DNA of 64,000 bases from Streptomyces pacificus (GTDB lineage: Bacteria; Actinomycetota; Actinomycetes; Streptomycetales; Streptomycetaceae), in NCBI RefSeq assembly GCF_011766325.1, contig NZ_BLLG01000010.1, positions 124,001 to 188,000 on the forward strand, written 5' to 3'. Below, one piece after another: positions 1-7,034 of the stretch; position 1 is the stretch's first letter, and the number at the start of each line of letters is the position of its first letter. The notes below the pieces were generated by a model. It made no database searches. It was not told the origin of the DNA and was given only the letters and a program-made list of their open reading frames with translations. The position numbers were made by a program, and so were the translations under genes.

Positions 1-30
1 GACGGATCCTTCCGCCGGGCCCTCCCTGCC

Positions 31-44
31 GGGGGCACGCCCCC
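31..44. terminator. GC-rich hairpin at window edge
   Basis: Five G residues and five C residues form a stem around a 4-nt loop, in a stretch (1-169) that holds no convincing gene. It may end a gene lying outside the window. There is no T tract, so the call is weak. Confidence 0.3.
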
Positions 45-169
45 GCCCGACGCACGCATCCCGGCCGCACACGGGCCGACGGCGCCCCCTTCCGCCGCCG
101 TGCCGTCGGGGCCCGCCGGCGAGCACCTCCCCCGCGGCGGACGGTGGCGCAGGCCGCCGTCCGCCGCTC

Positions 170-175
170 TATAGG
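170..175 (+). promoter_or_regulatory. Candidate -10 box giving a leaderless marR mRNA
   Basis: A TATAGG hexamer ends 8 nt before the GTG start of the MarR gene. A transcript starting about 7 nt downstream would begin at or next to the start codon. No ribosome-binding site is visible before that GTG, which fits leaderless translation, common in Streptomyces. No clear -35 box is seen. Confidence 0.35.
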
Positions 176-183
176 GTGGGGGC

Positions 184-711
184 GTGGCGAGGACGAACAA
201 GACGGGGCCGGTGGACACCGCCACCACCGCCGCAGCGACCGGCGCGGTGGCGGGACCGGCCGGGCCGGTGGGCCGCGACCTGCAAGCCTTCGCCGTGGAG
301 CTGCGCCGGCTGAACGGCGAGATGAACCGGCTCGTCCACGGCTTCGCCGCCGCCCAGGGACTGCACGCCACCGACGTACAGGCGCTGGCCGCGATCCTGG
401 ACTCCGACACCCCGATGACACCCGGGCGGCTGCGGGAGCACCTCGGACTGACCTCCGGGGCCGTGACGGCGTGCCTCGACCGGCTGGAGCGGGCAGGCCA
501 CGTTCGCAGATCCCGCGACAGCAGGGACCGCCGGGTCGTCCATCTGCACTACGCCGCGCGCGGAAGGTCCGCCGCACGCGCACACTTCCTGCCGCTCGCC
601 GAGGCGGCGGCCCGCGCCCAGGAAGGCTTCGACGACGGCGAACTGGCCGTCGTGCTGCGCTTTCTGACCGCGATGAACCAGGAGCTGGACCGCCTCTCCG
701 GCCGCGGCTGA
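184..711 (+). CDS. MarR family transcriptional regulator
   Basis: A 175-residue protein with a poorly conserved Ala/Thr/Gly-rich N-terminus of about 30 residues and then a MarR-type winged helix. The recognition region around residues 80-115 reads LTPGRLREHLGLTSGAVTAC-like, followed by a basic wing with SRDSRDRR. MarR proteins bind palindromic operators as dimers and usually repress nearby efflux or detoxification genes. The next gene codes for an MMPL exporter, and a perfect inverted repeat lies just before it, so control of that exporter is likely. The GTG start is chosen because a -10 box lies directly upstream; no Shine-Dalgarno sequence is seen. The ligand is unknown. Confidence 0.85.
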   Translation: MARTNKTGPVDTATTAAATGAVAGPAGPVGRDLQAFAVELRRLNGEMNRLVHGFAAAQGLHATDVQALAAILDSDTPMTPGRLREHLGLTSGAVTACLDRLERAGHVRRSRDSRDRRVVHLHYAARGRSAARAHFLPLAEAAARAQEGFDDGELAVVLRFLTAMNQELDRLSGRG

Positions 712-737
712 CCCCCTTCCGCCGACCCGTCCGGCGG

Positions 738-815
<78 letters not shown>

Positions 816-970
816 GCGGCAACTCCCCGGGACTCGGAGCATCCGGCGGCGGCCCGCCCCCGGAAGAGGAGGCGCCGTGCCGCCCCGTGACGACCGGCCG
901 CCCCGCCGGACCGTCCGGCCGCCGGGACCCCGGTTCGGCGCCGGGACCGGCACATGGCAAACTGCTTCAA

Positions 971-989
971 TCATCGAGATAGTCGATGA
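971..989. promoter_or_regulatory. Perfect inverted repeat, probable MarR operator
   Basis: TCATCGA-GATAG-TCGATGA is a 7-bp perfect inverted repeat with a 5-bp centre, in a relatively AT-rich patch. It lies 28 nt before the first possible start of the MMPL gene. Its size and symmetry fit a MarR dimer site. The link to the MarR protein at 184-711 is inferred from position. Confidence 0.55.
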
Positions 990-1016
990 CCGAAACAAAT
1001 ACCCCTCGCCCGTCGC

Positions 1017-3173
1017 GTGAAGCAACCGCACACACCCGGGAGTGCCATGTCACCCTCCTCGCGTCCGGCCCGCAGGCTGGTACCGCTCCTCCTGCTGGCC
1101 GTCTGGCTCGCCTGCGGCGCCGCCCTGGGCCCCTATGCCGGGAAGCTCGGCGAGGTCGCCACCAACGACCAGGCGGCCTTCCTGCCGCGCAGCGCCGAGT
1201 CCACCAGGGTCGCGGAGGCCCAGGAGGCCTTCCGGCAGGACGAGACGCTCCCGGCGGTCGTCGTCTGGACCCCCGAGGACGGCGCCGTGGACGCGGCGAT
1301 GCAGCGGTCCGCAACCGACGCCCTGGCCTCGCTCGAGGGAGCGACAGGCATCGCGGGCGCCGCGTCCCCCGCCGTCCCCGCCGAGGACGGACGCGCCCTC
1401 CAGGGAGTCGTCCAGCTGCGGCCCGACCTGGGCGAGCAACTCCCCGACGTCCTGGCTGCGGTGCGCCAGGCCGCGGACGGGGTGCCCGGCGCGGCGGCCC
1501 GCATCGCAGGCCCCGCCGCGACCCAGGCCGATCTGTCCGACGCCTTCGCCGGGATCGACGGACTGCTGCTGGCCGTCGCCCTCGCCACCGTGCTGCTGAT
1601 CCTGCTGCTGGTGTACCGCAGCGTGCTGCTGCCGCTGGTCGTGATCGCCGGTGCCGTCCTCTCACTCGCCCTGGCCTGCGCCGTGGTCTACGCACTCGCC
1701 GACCGCGACGTGGTGCGGGTCGACGGGCAGGTCCAGGGCATCCTGTCCATCCTCGTGATCGGCGCCGCGACCGACTACGCACTGCTGCTGACGGCCCGCT
1801 ACCGCGAGGAACTGGCCGGGCGGACGGACCGGTTCGCGGCGATGAAGGCGGCGCTGCGCCGGTCCACCGGCCCCGTCGTGGCGAGCGCTGCCACCGTCGC
1901 CCTCGGCCTTCTCGCACTCCTGTTCAGCGATCTGACCAACAACCGGGCCCTCGGGCCGGTCGGCGCCATCGGCATCGTCTGCGCCGTGCTCAGCGCCCTC
2001 ACCTTCCTGCCGGCCGTGCTCGTCCTGCTCGGGCGTGCCGCGTACTGGCCCGCCCGTCCCCGGCAGGCGGCCGGCGGCGACTGCGCGGACCGGGGCGTCT
2101 GGCCGCGCGTGGCCGCGCTGGTGGACCGCGCCCCGCGCAAGGTCTGGGCCGCCACGCTCGCCGGCCTGCTGGCCTGCGCGGCGTTCGCCCCCGGCCTGGT
2201 GTCGAAGGGAGTTCCACTGGACGAGATCTTCGTCAACGACGCACCCTCGGTCACCGCACAGGCCGTGCTCGGCGAGCACTTCCCCGGCGGCTCGGGCAAC
2301 CCGGCGGTCGTGATCGCCGACGCGGGCCGCGTCACGGAGGTGACGGCGGCGGCCGCCGCGACCGAGGGAGTGGACTCCGCGGCACCGGTGACCGCGTCCG
2401 GGCGCCCCGGCGCGGGGGAACCGCTGACGGCCGGCGGCAAGGTCCGGATCGACGTCACCCTGGAGGACGCCGCGGACAGCGACGCCGCCAAGGACACGGT
2501 GGTACGCCTCCGTGCCGCGGTGCACTCGGTCTCCGGCGCGGACGCCCTGGTCGGCGGCTACACGGCGCAGCAGTACGACACCCAGCGGACCGCCGAGCGG
2601 GACCGTCTGCTGATCGTGCCCGTCGTGCTCGTGGTGATCCTGCTCATCCTGGTCGCGCTGCTCCGCTCGGTGCTGGTGCCCGTGCTGCTCGTCGCGACCG
2701 TCGCCCTCAACTTCGTCGCGACACTGGGCGTCTCGGCGCTGGTGTTCCAGGGCGTGTTCGGGTTCTCGGGCACGGACGCGTCGGTGCCGCTGTACGGGTT
2801 CGTCTTTCTGGTGGCCCTCGGCGTGGACTACAACATCTTCCTGATGTCCCGGGTCCGGGAGGAGTCACTCCTGCACGGCACGCGGGAGGGCGTCCTGCGC
2901 GGTCTCACCGCCACCGGAGGGGTCATCACCTCGGCGGGCGTGGTGCTGGCCGCCACCTTCGCCGCGCTCGCCGTCATCCCGCTGGCGTTCCTCGTCCAGA
3001 TCGCCTTCATCGTCGCCTTCGGCGTCCTGCTCGACACCCTCGTCGTACGGTCCCTGCTCGTCCCCGCCCTCGTCAGGGACATCGGCCGCACCGCCTGGTG
3101 GCCCGGTCGGCTGAGCCGGGAGCCGTCGGTGGACCGGGAGCGGTCCCCTGCGGTACCCGCGGACGTCGGCTGA
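1017..3173 (+). CDS. MMPL family RND-type transporter
   Basis: A 718-residue integral membrane protein with the two-fold MMPL/RND layout: one N-terminal membrane helix, an outer loop domain, a helix bundle, then a second loop and bundle. Each half has the family signature: GAATDYALLLTARYREEL near residues 244-261 and GVDYNIFLMSRVREE near 602-616. Actinobacterial MMPL proteins export lipids or drugs using the proton gradient. The reading frame opens at GTG 1017; ATG at 1047, just before the basic stretch and first helix, is an equally good start. The gene follows marR on the same strand and is probably its target. The substrate is unknown. Confidence 0.88.
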   Translation: MKQPHTPGSAMSPSSRPARRLVPLLLLAVWLACGAALGPYAGKLGEVATNDQAAFLPRSAESTRVAEAQEAFRQDETLPAVVVWTPEDGAVDAAMQRSATDALASLEGATGIAGAASPAVPAEDGRALQGVVQLRPDLGEQLPDVLAAVRQAADGVPGAAARIAGPAATQADLSDAFAGIDGLLLAVALATVLLILLLVYRSVLLPLVVIAGAVLSLALACAVVYALADRDVVRVDGQVQGILSILVIGAATDYALLLTARYREELAGRTDRFAAMKAALRRSTGPVVASAATVALGLLALLFSDLTNNRALGPVGAIGIVCAVLSALTFLPAVLVLLGRAAYWPARPRQAAGGDCADRGVWPRVAALVDRAPRKVWAATLAGLLACAAFAPGLVSKGVPLDEIFVNDAPSVTAQAVLGEHFPGGSGNPAVVIADAGRVTEVTAAAAATEGVDSAAPVTASGRPGAGEPLTAGGKVRIDVTLEDAADSDAAKDTVVRLRAAVHSVSGADALVGGYTAQQYDTQRTAERDRLLIVPVVLVVILLILVALLRSVLVPVLLVATVALNFVATLGVSALVFQGVFGFSGTDASVPLYGFVFLVALGVDYNIFLMSRVREESLLHGTREGVLRGLTATGGVITSAGVVLAATFAALAVIPLAFLVQIAFIVAFGVLLDTLVVRSLLVPALVRDIGRTAWWPGRLSREPSVDRERSPAVPADVG

Positions 3174-3191
3174 CGTCGGCTGACGTCGGCT
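3162..3191. repeat. Three 10-bp tandem repeats across the MMPL stop codon
   Basis: GACGTCGGCT occurs three times in a row. The TGA stop of the exporter gene is formed at the first junction, and a fourth degraded copy follows. It looks like replication slippage at the gene end. No function is evident. Confidence 0.7.
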
Positions 3192-3259
3192 GACCTCGAC
3201 CGCACCGGAACGCGACCGCTCCCGTTGGGCCGTCCGGGTCATGCCTCAGAGGCGGCGGC

Positions 3260-3284
3260 GATTACCCCTCGCCCCGGCGGGTAG
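3260..3284 (+). promoter_or_regulatory. Near-consensus SigB-type promoter before the DUF2267 gene
   Basis: GATT, 15 nt, then GGGTAG. The Streptomyces SigB consensus as I know it is GNNT-N14-16-GGGTA(C/T), so only the last base differs. It lies about 70 nt before the DUF2267 start and just upstream of the SigB-type sigma gene. Confidence 0.35.
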
Positions 3285-3356
3285 CCAAATGATCACTTTC
3301 AGTGGCCGAACCGTCCCGGCGAGGGCCGAAGGAACGACCACGGCAAGGAGTGCGCG

Positions 3357-3749
3357 ATGAAGAGCGGTTTGGAAGCGTTGCTCGAGCAGGTGCGGGAACG
3401 GGGCCACTACGGCAGGAGGCCGGAAGCCGCAAGGGCCGTCGAGAGCGTCCTCGACGTACTCGGCGCCCATCTGGTGGGGGACGACCGCAGCGATCTCGCG
3501 CGGTTGCTGCCGCAGCAGTGCGGTCCGCTGCTGACGGACGGCTCGCCGGCGAGCGAGCCCCTGACTCCCCGGGCCTTCGTCGAGGCCGTCGCGGCACGGG
3601 ACCACGGCGACTTCGGCGAGGCCCGGCGCGCCGTCAGGGCCGTGCTCGGCATCGTGGCCGATGTCGCGGACGACGCCCTGCTGCGGCGGATCCTCACCCA
3701 ACTGCCCCCGGGCCACGCGGGGCTGTTCGGCCGTATGGAGCCGGTATGA
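3357..3749 (+). CDS. DUF2267 domain protein
   Basis: A 130-residue soluble, mostly helical protein. The phrases VESVLDVLGAHLVGDDRSDL and LRRILTQLPPGHAGLF match the DUF2267 pattern, whose members have no firm biochemical role but often sit beside stress genes. AAGGAG lies 6 nt before the ATG, supporting this start. The stop overlaps an ATG that opens the sigma factor reading frame (ATGA). A near-consensus SigB-type promoter lies upstream, so it may belong to the regulon of the sigma factor that follows. Confidence 0.75.
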   Translation: MKSGLEALLEQVRERGHYGRRPEAARAVESVLDVLGAHLVGDDRSDLARLLPQQCGPLLTDGSPASEPLTPRAFVEAVAARDHGDFGEARRAVRAVLGIVADVADDALLRRILTQLPPGHAGLFGRMEPV

Positions 3750-3960
3750 GCACCGGTACGGGCCGTGTGGACCGCGTCGGCGAAGCAGGCGGTCCGGGCG
3801 GTGCGGGGGCCGCAGGCGGCATGGGCGGTAGGCGCGGCAGGGGCAGCGGCATGGGCGGTGGGGACAGCGGCACAGGCGGCATGGGCGGTACGGAAGTGAT
3901 CACCGCAGCCTCGCCTCAGGCGACCCCCGAAAGACGCCGGACGGATCGGTGCACAGCGGG

Positions 3961-3985
3961 GAATGCTCTCGGAATCCCGGGGTAT
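3961..3985 (+). promoter_or_regulatory. Consensus SigB-type promoter upstream of the sigma factor gene
   Basis: GAAT, a 15-nt spacer, then GGGTAT match GNNT-N14-16-GGGTA(C/T) exactly. Transcription would start near 3992, before the sigma starts at 4004 or 4034. It points to autoregulation. It also argues that the long in-frame extension upstream (from ATG 3746) is not the main protein form, since the promoter lies inside it. Confidence 0.55.
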
Positions 3986-4033
3986 GCGGACCGCGCACGG
4001 GGGATGGAGACTCGGACGACAGGGGTGGATGGC

Positions 4034-4912
4034 ATGGCAGCCGTGACCGCAGCGGCAATCGCGGCACAGGAGACGACTTCGGCGATCGACGGGATCGGGC
4101 TCGCGCCGATCGCGGACCCGTCCAAGGTGGCTCCCCAGGATGCACGCGGCCTCTCCCGTCAGTTCTTCGCACGACTGGCACAACTCGAGGAGGGCACGCA
4201 CGAGTACCAGTACGTGCGGAACACCCTCATCGAGATGAACCTCTCGCTGGTGAGGTATGCGGCGGGTCGCTTCCGCAGCCGCGGCGCGGACGAGATGGAG
4301 GACATCGTCCAGGTCGGCACGATCGGCCTGATCAAGGCCATCGACCGCTTCGACCTGTCGCGCGAGGTGGAGTTCACCACCTTCGCCGTCCCCTGCATCG
4401 TGGGGGAGATCAAGCGCTTCTTCCGGGACACCAGCTGGGCGGTGCACGTCCCCCGGCGCCTCCAGGAGGCCCGCGTCGAGCTGGCGAAGGCCACCGAGGA
4501 GCTGCGGAGCCGGCTCGGCCGGACCCCCACGGTGAGGGAGCTCTCCGAGCTGATGTCCCTGCCCGAGGCGGACGTGATCGAGGCCCGCAAGGCCTCCAAC
4601 GCCTACAACTCCGCCTCGCTTGACGCCGCACTGACGGGCGACAGCGCCCAGGACGGCGAGGCGGCACTCGCCGACTTCATCGGTGCGGAGGAGGCCGCGC
4701 TCGAACTGATCGAGGACTTCCACTCCCTCGCTCCCCTGGTCGCCGAACTCGAGGAGCGCGACCGCAGGATCCTGCATCTGCGATTCGTGGAGGAACTCAC
4801 CCAGGCGCAGATCGGTGAACAGCTGGACATCTCCCAGATGCACGTGTCACGGCTGCTGACCCGCATCATCAAGCGGCTGCGCTCCGGGCTGCTGGAAGCC
4901 GGCACCGCCTGA
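4034..4912 (+). CDS. RNA polymerase sigma factor, SigB/SigF/SigG subfamily
   Basis: A 292-residue alternative sigma factor. Region 2 is seen in NLSLVRYAAGRFRSRG, MEDIVQVGTIGLIKAIDRFD and FTTFAVPCIVGEIKRFFRD. Region 3 follows (VPRRLQEARVELAKA), and region 4 ends with the helix-turn-helix LTQAQIGEQLDISQMHVSRL. This is the stress/development group controlled by partner switching. The ATG at 4034 has AGGGG 8 nt upstream and lies after a SigB-type promoter; ATG 4004 is possible. The same frame runs back to ATG 3746, adding about 96 Gly-rich residues coupled to the DUF2267 stop. An STAS antagonist, an RsbW-like kinase and a PP2C phosphatase follow within 6 kb. Confidence 0.9.
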   Translation: MAAVTAAAIAAQETTSAIDGIGLAPIADPSKVAPQDARGLSRQFFARLAQLEEGTHEYQYVRNTLIEMNLSLVRYAAGRFRSRGADEMEDIVQVGTIGLIKAIDRFDLSREVEFTTFAVPCIVGEIKRFFRDTSWAVHVPRRLQEARVELAKATEELRSRLGRTPTVRELSELMSLPEADVIEARKASNAYNSASLDAALTGDSAQDGEAALADFIGAEEAALELIEDFHSLAPLVAELEERDRRILHLRFVEELTQAQIGEQLDISQMHVSRLLTRIIKRLRSGLLEAGTA

Positions 4913-5223
4913 GCGGCGAGGAGTGCGTCCGCGCCCCGCACGAGTCAGGTCCCGCGGGCGCACGGCAACGGGCGAGGGACGGCCGGTGTGGCCCCACCCA
5001 CGGAGGACGCTGCGGCGCGCGTCCCCGACGGGCAGGGGGCCATCGCCGTCCGCATGGGGCGGCAGCCGGCGCGGTCCTTCGCCGAGGCGGTACGACGGCG
5101 GCCTCGGCAGCCGGCCGGCACGATCGCCTCAGCCCCCGGGCGATGCCTCGGCCCCCGGACCCCTGACGCACACGCAGTCCCCCTGAACCACCGTGCCCGG
5201 CGGTGTTCCGCCGCGGGACACCC
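4913..5223. other. Gap between sigma factor and STAS genes
   Basis: A 311-base GC-rich stretch in which I see no gene with a credible start, codon pattern or motif, and no clear terminator. The promoter side of the STAS gene begins with the tandem repeat that follows it. Confidence 0.5.
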
Positions 5224-5258
5224 GGTGCGTGACTACCGGTGCGTGACTACCGGTGCGG
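5224..5258. repeat. 14-bp tandem repeat in the STAS gene promoter region
   Basis: GGTGCGTGACTACC occurs twice in tandem (5224-5251) with a partial third copy. A SigB-like -10 element GGGTAC follows at 5262-5267, about 17 nt before the STAS start. No upstream GNNT sits at the usual 14-16 nt distance. The repeat may be a binding site or a slippage product. Confidence 0.5.
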
Positions 5259-5283
5259 TGCGGGTACGGGCATACTCCCCACC

Positions 5284-5658
5284 ATGGACGCGAGCAGCGA
5301 AGACCAGTCCCGTGCCGGCGACGAGGCCCGGCAGGACGGACAGGGCCCGATCGGCACCCAGTACGCGGCCGGCGGCGCGTGGGTGATCACCGCGCTCGGC
5401 GAACTGGACATGAGCACACTGCCGCCGCTGGACGCCGCCCTGGCATCGGCGTCCGCGGAGCATTCACTGGTGATCCTCGACGTCTCCGGGGTGACCTTCG
5501 GCGACTCGGCCTTCCTGAACCTGCTGCTGCGTGCCCATCACAGGACGGAGCTGCGTGTGGCGAAGCCTCAGCCTCAGCTGCGCCGTCTCATGGAGATCAC
5601 CGGAGCGGACAAGGTGCTGGACGTCAGGCATGATGAGGACGCCGTCCCCCGCCCCTGA
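5284..5658 (+). CDS. STAS domain anti-sigma factor antagonist (RsbV/BldG-like)
   Basis: A 124-residue protein that is essentially one STAS domain. The family core is clear: WVITALGELDMSTLPPLDAAL, then LVILDVSGVTFGDSAFLNLL, where the Ser in GDSAF is the usual phosphorylation site. Such proteins bind RsbW-like kinases when unphosphorylated, which frees the sigma factor. The ATG is preferred over in-frame codons upstream because the domain starts soon after it. It lies convergent to an RsbW-like gene and 370 nt after a SigB-type sigma gene, so it most likely serves that switch. A GGGTAC element just upstream hints at SigB control. Confidence 0.85.
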   Translation: MDASSEDQSRAGDEARQDGQGPIGTQYAAGGAWVITALGELDMSTLPPLDAALASASAEHSLVILDVSGVTFGDSAFLNLLLRAHHRTELRVAKPQPQLRRLMEITGADKVLDVRHDEDAVPRP

Positions 5659-5831
5659 GCGTCCCTCACCCCGGCAACTCCGCGCACCCGGCAGCGAGGA
5701 ACGTCTCATCACCGCGGCCCGCGGTGGGGCGCCGGGCACCGGACCGGTCGGCCGACTGACGCCGGCTCGGCTGCCCGGTGCCGGCGGCTTGGGGCCGGCG
5801 GCTTGGGGCCGGCGGAGCTGATCCTCACCGC

Positions 5832-6269
5832 TCAGGCGCAGAAGACGCGTACCGTGACGCGCTTGCCGACCGCCTCGCGTTCGACGGTGAAGCCCTGGCA
5901 CAGTGCCAGGACGATCTCCAGCCCGTGCCGGCCCACGCGCCCCGGGTCCGCCGTCCGGGCCAGCGGCAGAGCGGGGCTGCTGTCCCAGACCGCGACCTCC
6001 ACGCCCGACGGCACCCGCTCGATGTCCACGGCGCAGGGGCCGTGTGCGTACTTGCAGGCGTTGGTCACCAGCTCCGACACGATCAGCTCCACCGCGCACA
6101 CCGTCTCCGAGGACGGGTCAAGACCGTGCCCGTCCACCAGGAAACGCGTGGCGAAGCCCCGGGCCTCGGCGATGCTTCCAGGGCCGCCGTCGTACACCGC
6201 CCCCGCCCACGCCTCTCCGGCCCGCGCCGAGGCCGCGTCGTGGCTCGTGCCGATCACACTCGAAGTCAT
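5832..6269 (-). CDS. RsbW-like ATP-binding anti-sigma factor / serine kinase
   Basis: A 145-residue single-domain HATPase_c protein. The N box is visible as ELIVSELVTNACKYAHG, and a later GRHGLEIVLALCQGF segment matches the G2 region. RsbW-type kinases hold SigB-type sigma factors and phosphorylate the Ser of STAS antagonists. It is convergent to the STAS gene and close to the SigB-type gene, so it is probably their partner. The ATG at 6269 starts about 20 residues before the domain; longer in-frame starts lack support. A GGGTAG motif lies upstream on this strand but without a matching -35 element. Confidence 0.85.
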   Translation of the reverse strand: MTSSVIGTSHDAASARAGEAWAGAVYDGGPGSIAEARGFATRFLVDGHGLDPSSETVCAVELIVSELVTNACKYAHGPCAVDIERVPSGVEVAVWDSSPALPLARTADPGRVGRHGLEIVLALCQGFTVEREAVGKRVTVRVFCA

Positions 6270-6471
6270 CTGCTGGTCGTCCCGTTCGTCCCTGCCGTCC
6301 CTGGGTCGGCGCTCTCCTACCCCGAATCGGAGCGACGGCACCTCCCGGGCCGGCGGAAAACGGACGCGGCCCGTGTCCGGGGCGGACCGACACGCGCTCC
6401 CGCGCACGGCTCGGCCGGCCAGCAGCCCCCGTTCGCCGCCCGGGGCCACCCTGTGGACCCCGGCGCCCCGT

Positions 6472-6510
6472 GATTCCCGGGCACCGTGGAATCCCCGGCC
6501 CCCGGGAATC
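6472..6510 (-). terminator. Hairpin downstream of the response regulator gene
   Basis: GATTCCCGGG (6472-6481) and CCCGGGAATC (6501-6510) pair perfectly over 10 bp with a 19-nt loop. It lies about 90 nt after the stop of the minus-strand response regulator gene and before the anti-sigma gene. The 6270-6596 gap holds no other feature that I can support. Confidence 0.5.
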
Positions 6511-6596
6511 CCCGATGCCCCGGGCGTGACGGTGCCCTGGAAGTCGCGCGGCACCGCGGGCTCCGGTGGTTCCGCCACCGGGCGTACGGCGACCGG

Positions 6597-7034
6597 TCAG
6601 GGGCGGGGCAACCGCACCACGGTGACGAAGAAGTCGTCGATCTTCCGGATCGCGGCGATGAACTGCTCCAGGTCGACCGGCTTGGTGACGTAGGCACTGG
6701 CGTGCAGCCGGTAGCTGCGCAGGATGTCCTCCTCCGCCGCGGACGTCGTCAGCACCACCACGGGGATGTGGGTGAGGTCCTCGTCCGCCTTGATGCGCTC
6801 CAGCACCTGGCGTCCGTCGTACTTGGGCAGGTTGAGGTCGAGGAGGATCAGGTCGGGACGCGGGGCGTCCCCGTGGGCGCCCTGCCGGTAGAGGAAGTCA
6901 AGCGCCTCCTGCCCGTCGCGTACCACATGGAGGCTGTTGCCGATCTTGTTGTCTGCGAACGCCTCCCTGGTCATCAGCTCGTCACCGGGATCGTCCTCGA
7001 CCAGGAGCACCTCGATGGGCTTGGTGGCGTTCAT
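6597..7034 (-). CDS. Single-domain response regulator (Rcp1-like)
   Basis: A 145-residue receiver domain without an output domain. The acidic pocket is seen in VLLVEDDPGDE, the phospho-acceptor Asp in DLILLDLNLPKYDG, the Thr/Ser in VVVLTTSAAEEDI and the Lys in AYVTKPVDLEQF. The sequence style matches Rcp1, the partner of phytochrome-type kinases. Its ATG overlaps the stop of the kinase gene by 4 nt (ATGA), so the pair is translationally coupled. Without an effector domain it probably passes the phosphate on or binds another protein. The REC-PP2C protein in the same operon is an obvious candidate, but this is inference. Confidence 0.9.
   Translation of the reverse strand: MNATKPIEVLLVEDDPGDELMTREAFADNKIGNSLHVVRDGQEALDFLYRQGAHGDAPRPDLILLDLNLPKYDGRQVLERIKADEDLTHIPVVVLTTSAAEEDILRSYRLHASAYVTKPVDLEQFIAAIRKIDDFFVTVVRLPRP

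Noticed and set aside
986..3193. Long overlapping frame on the plus strand through the MMPL gene
   Set aside because: Arg/Pro/Gly-rich composition and no motif; it is an out-of-frame shadow of the exporter gene, common in GC-rich DNA.
6295..6340. SigB-type promoter before the RsbW-like gene
   Set aside because: Only a GGGTAG is present; no GNNT lies at 14-16 nt upstream.
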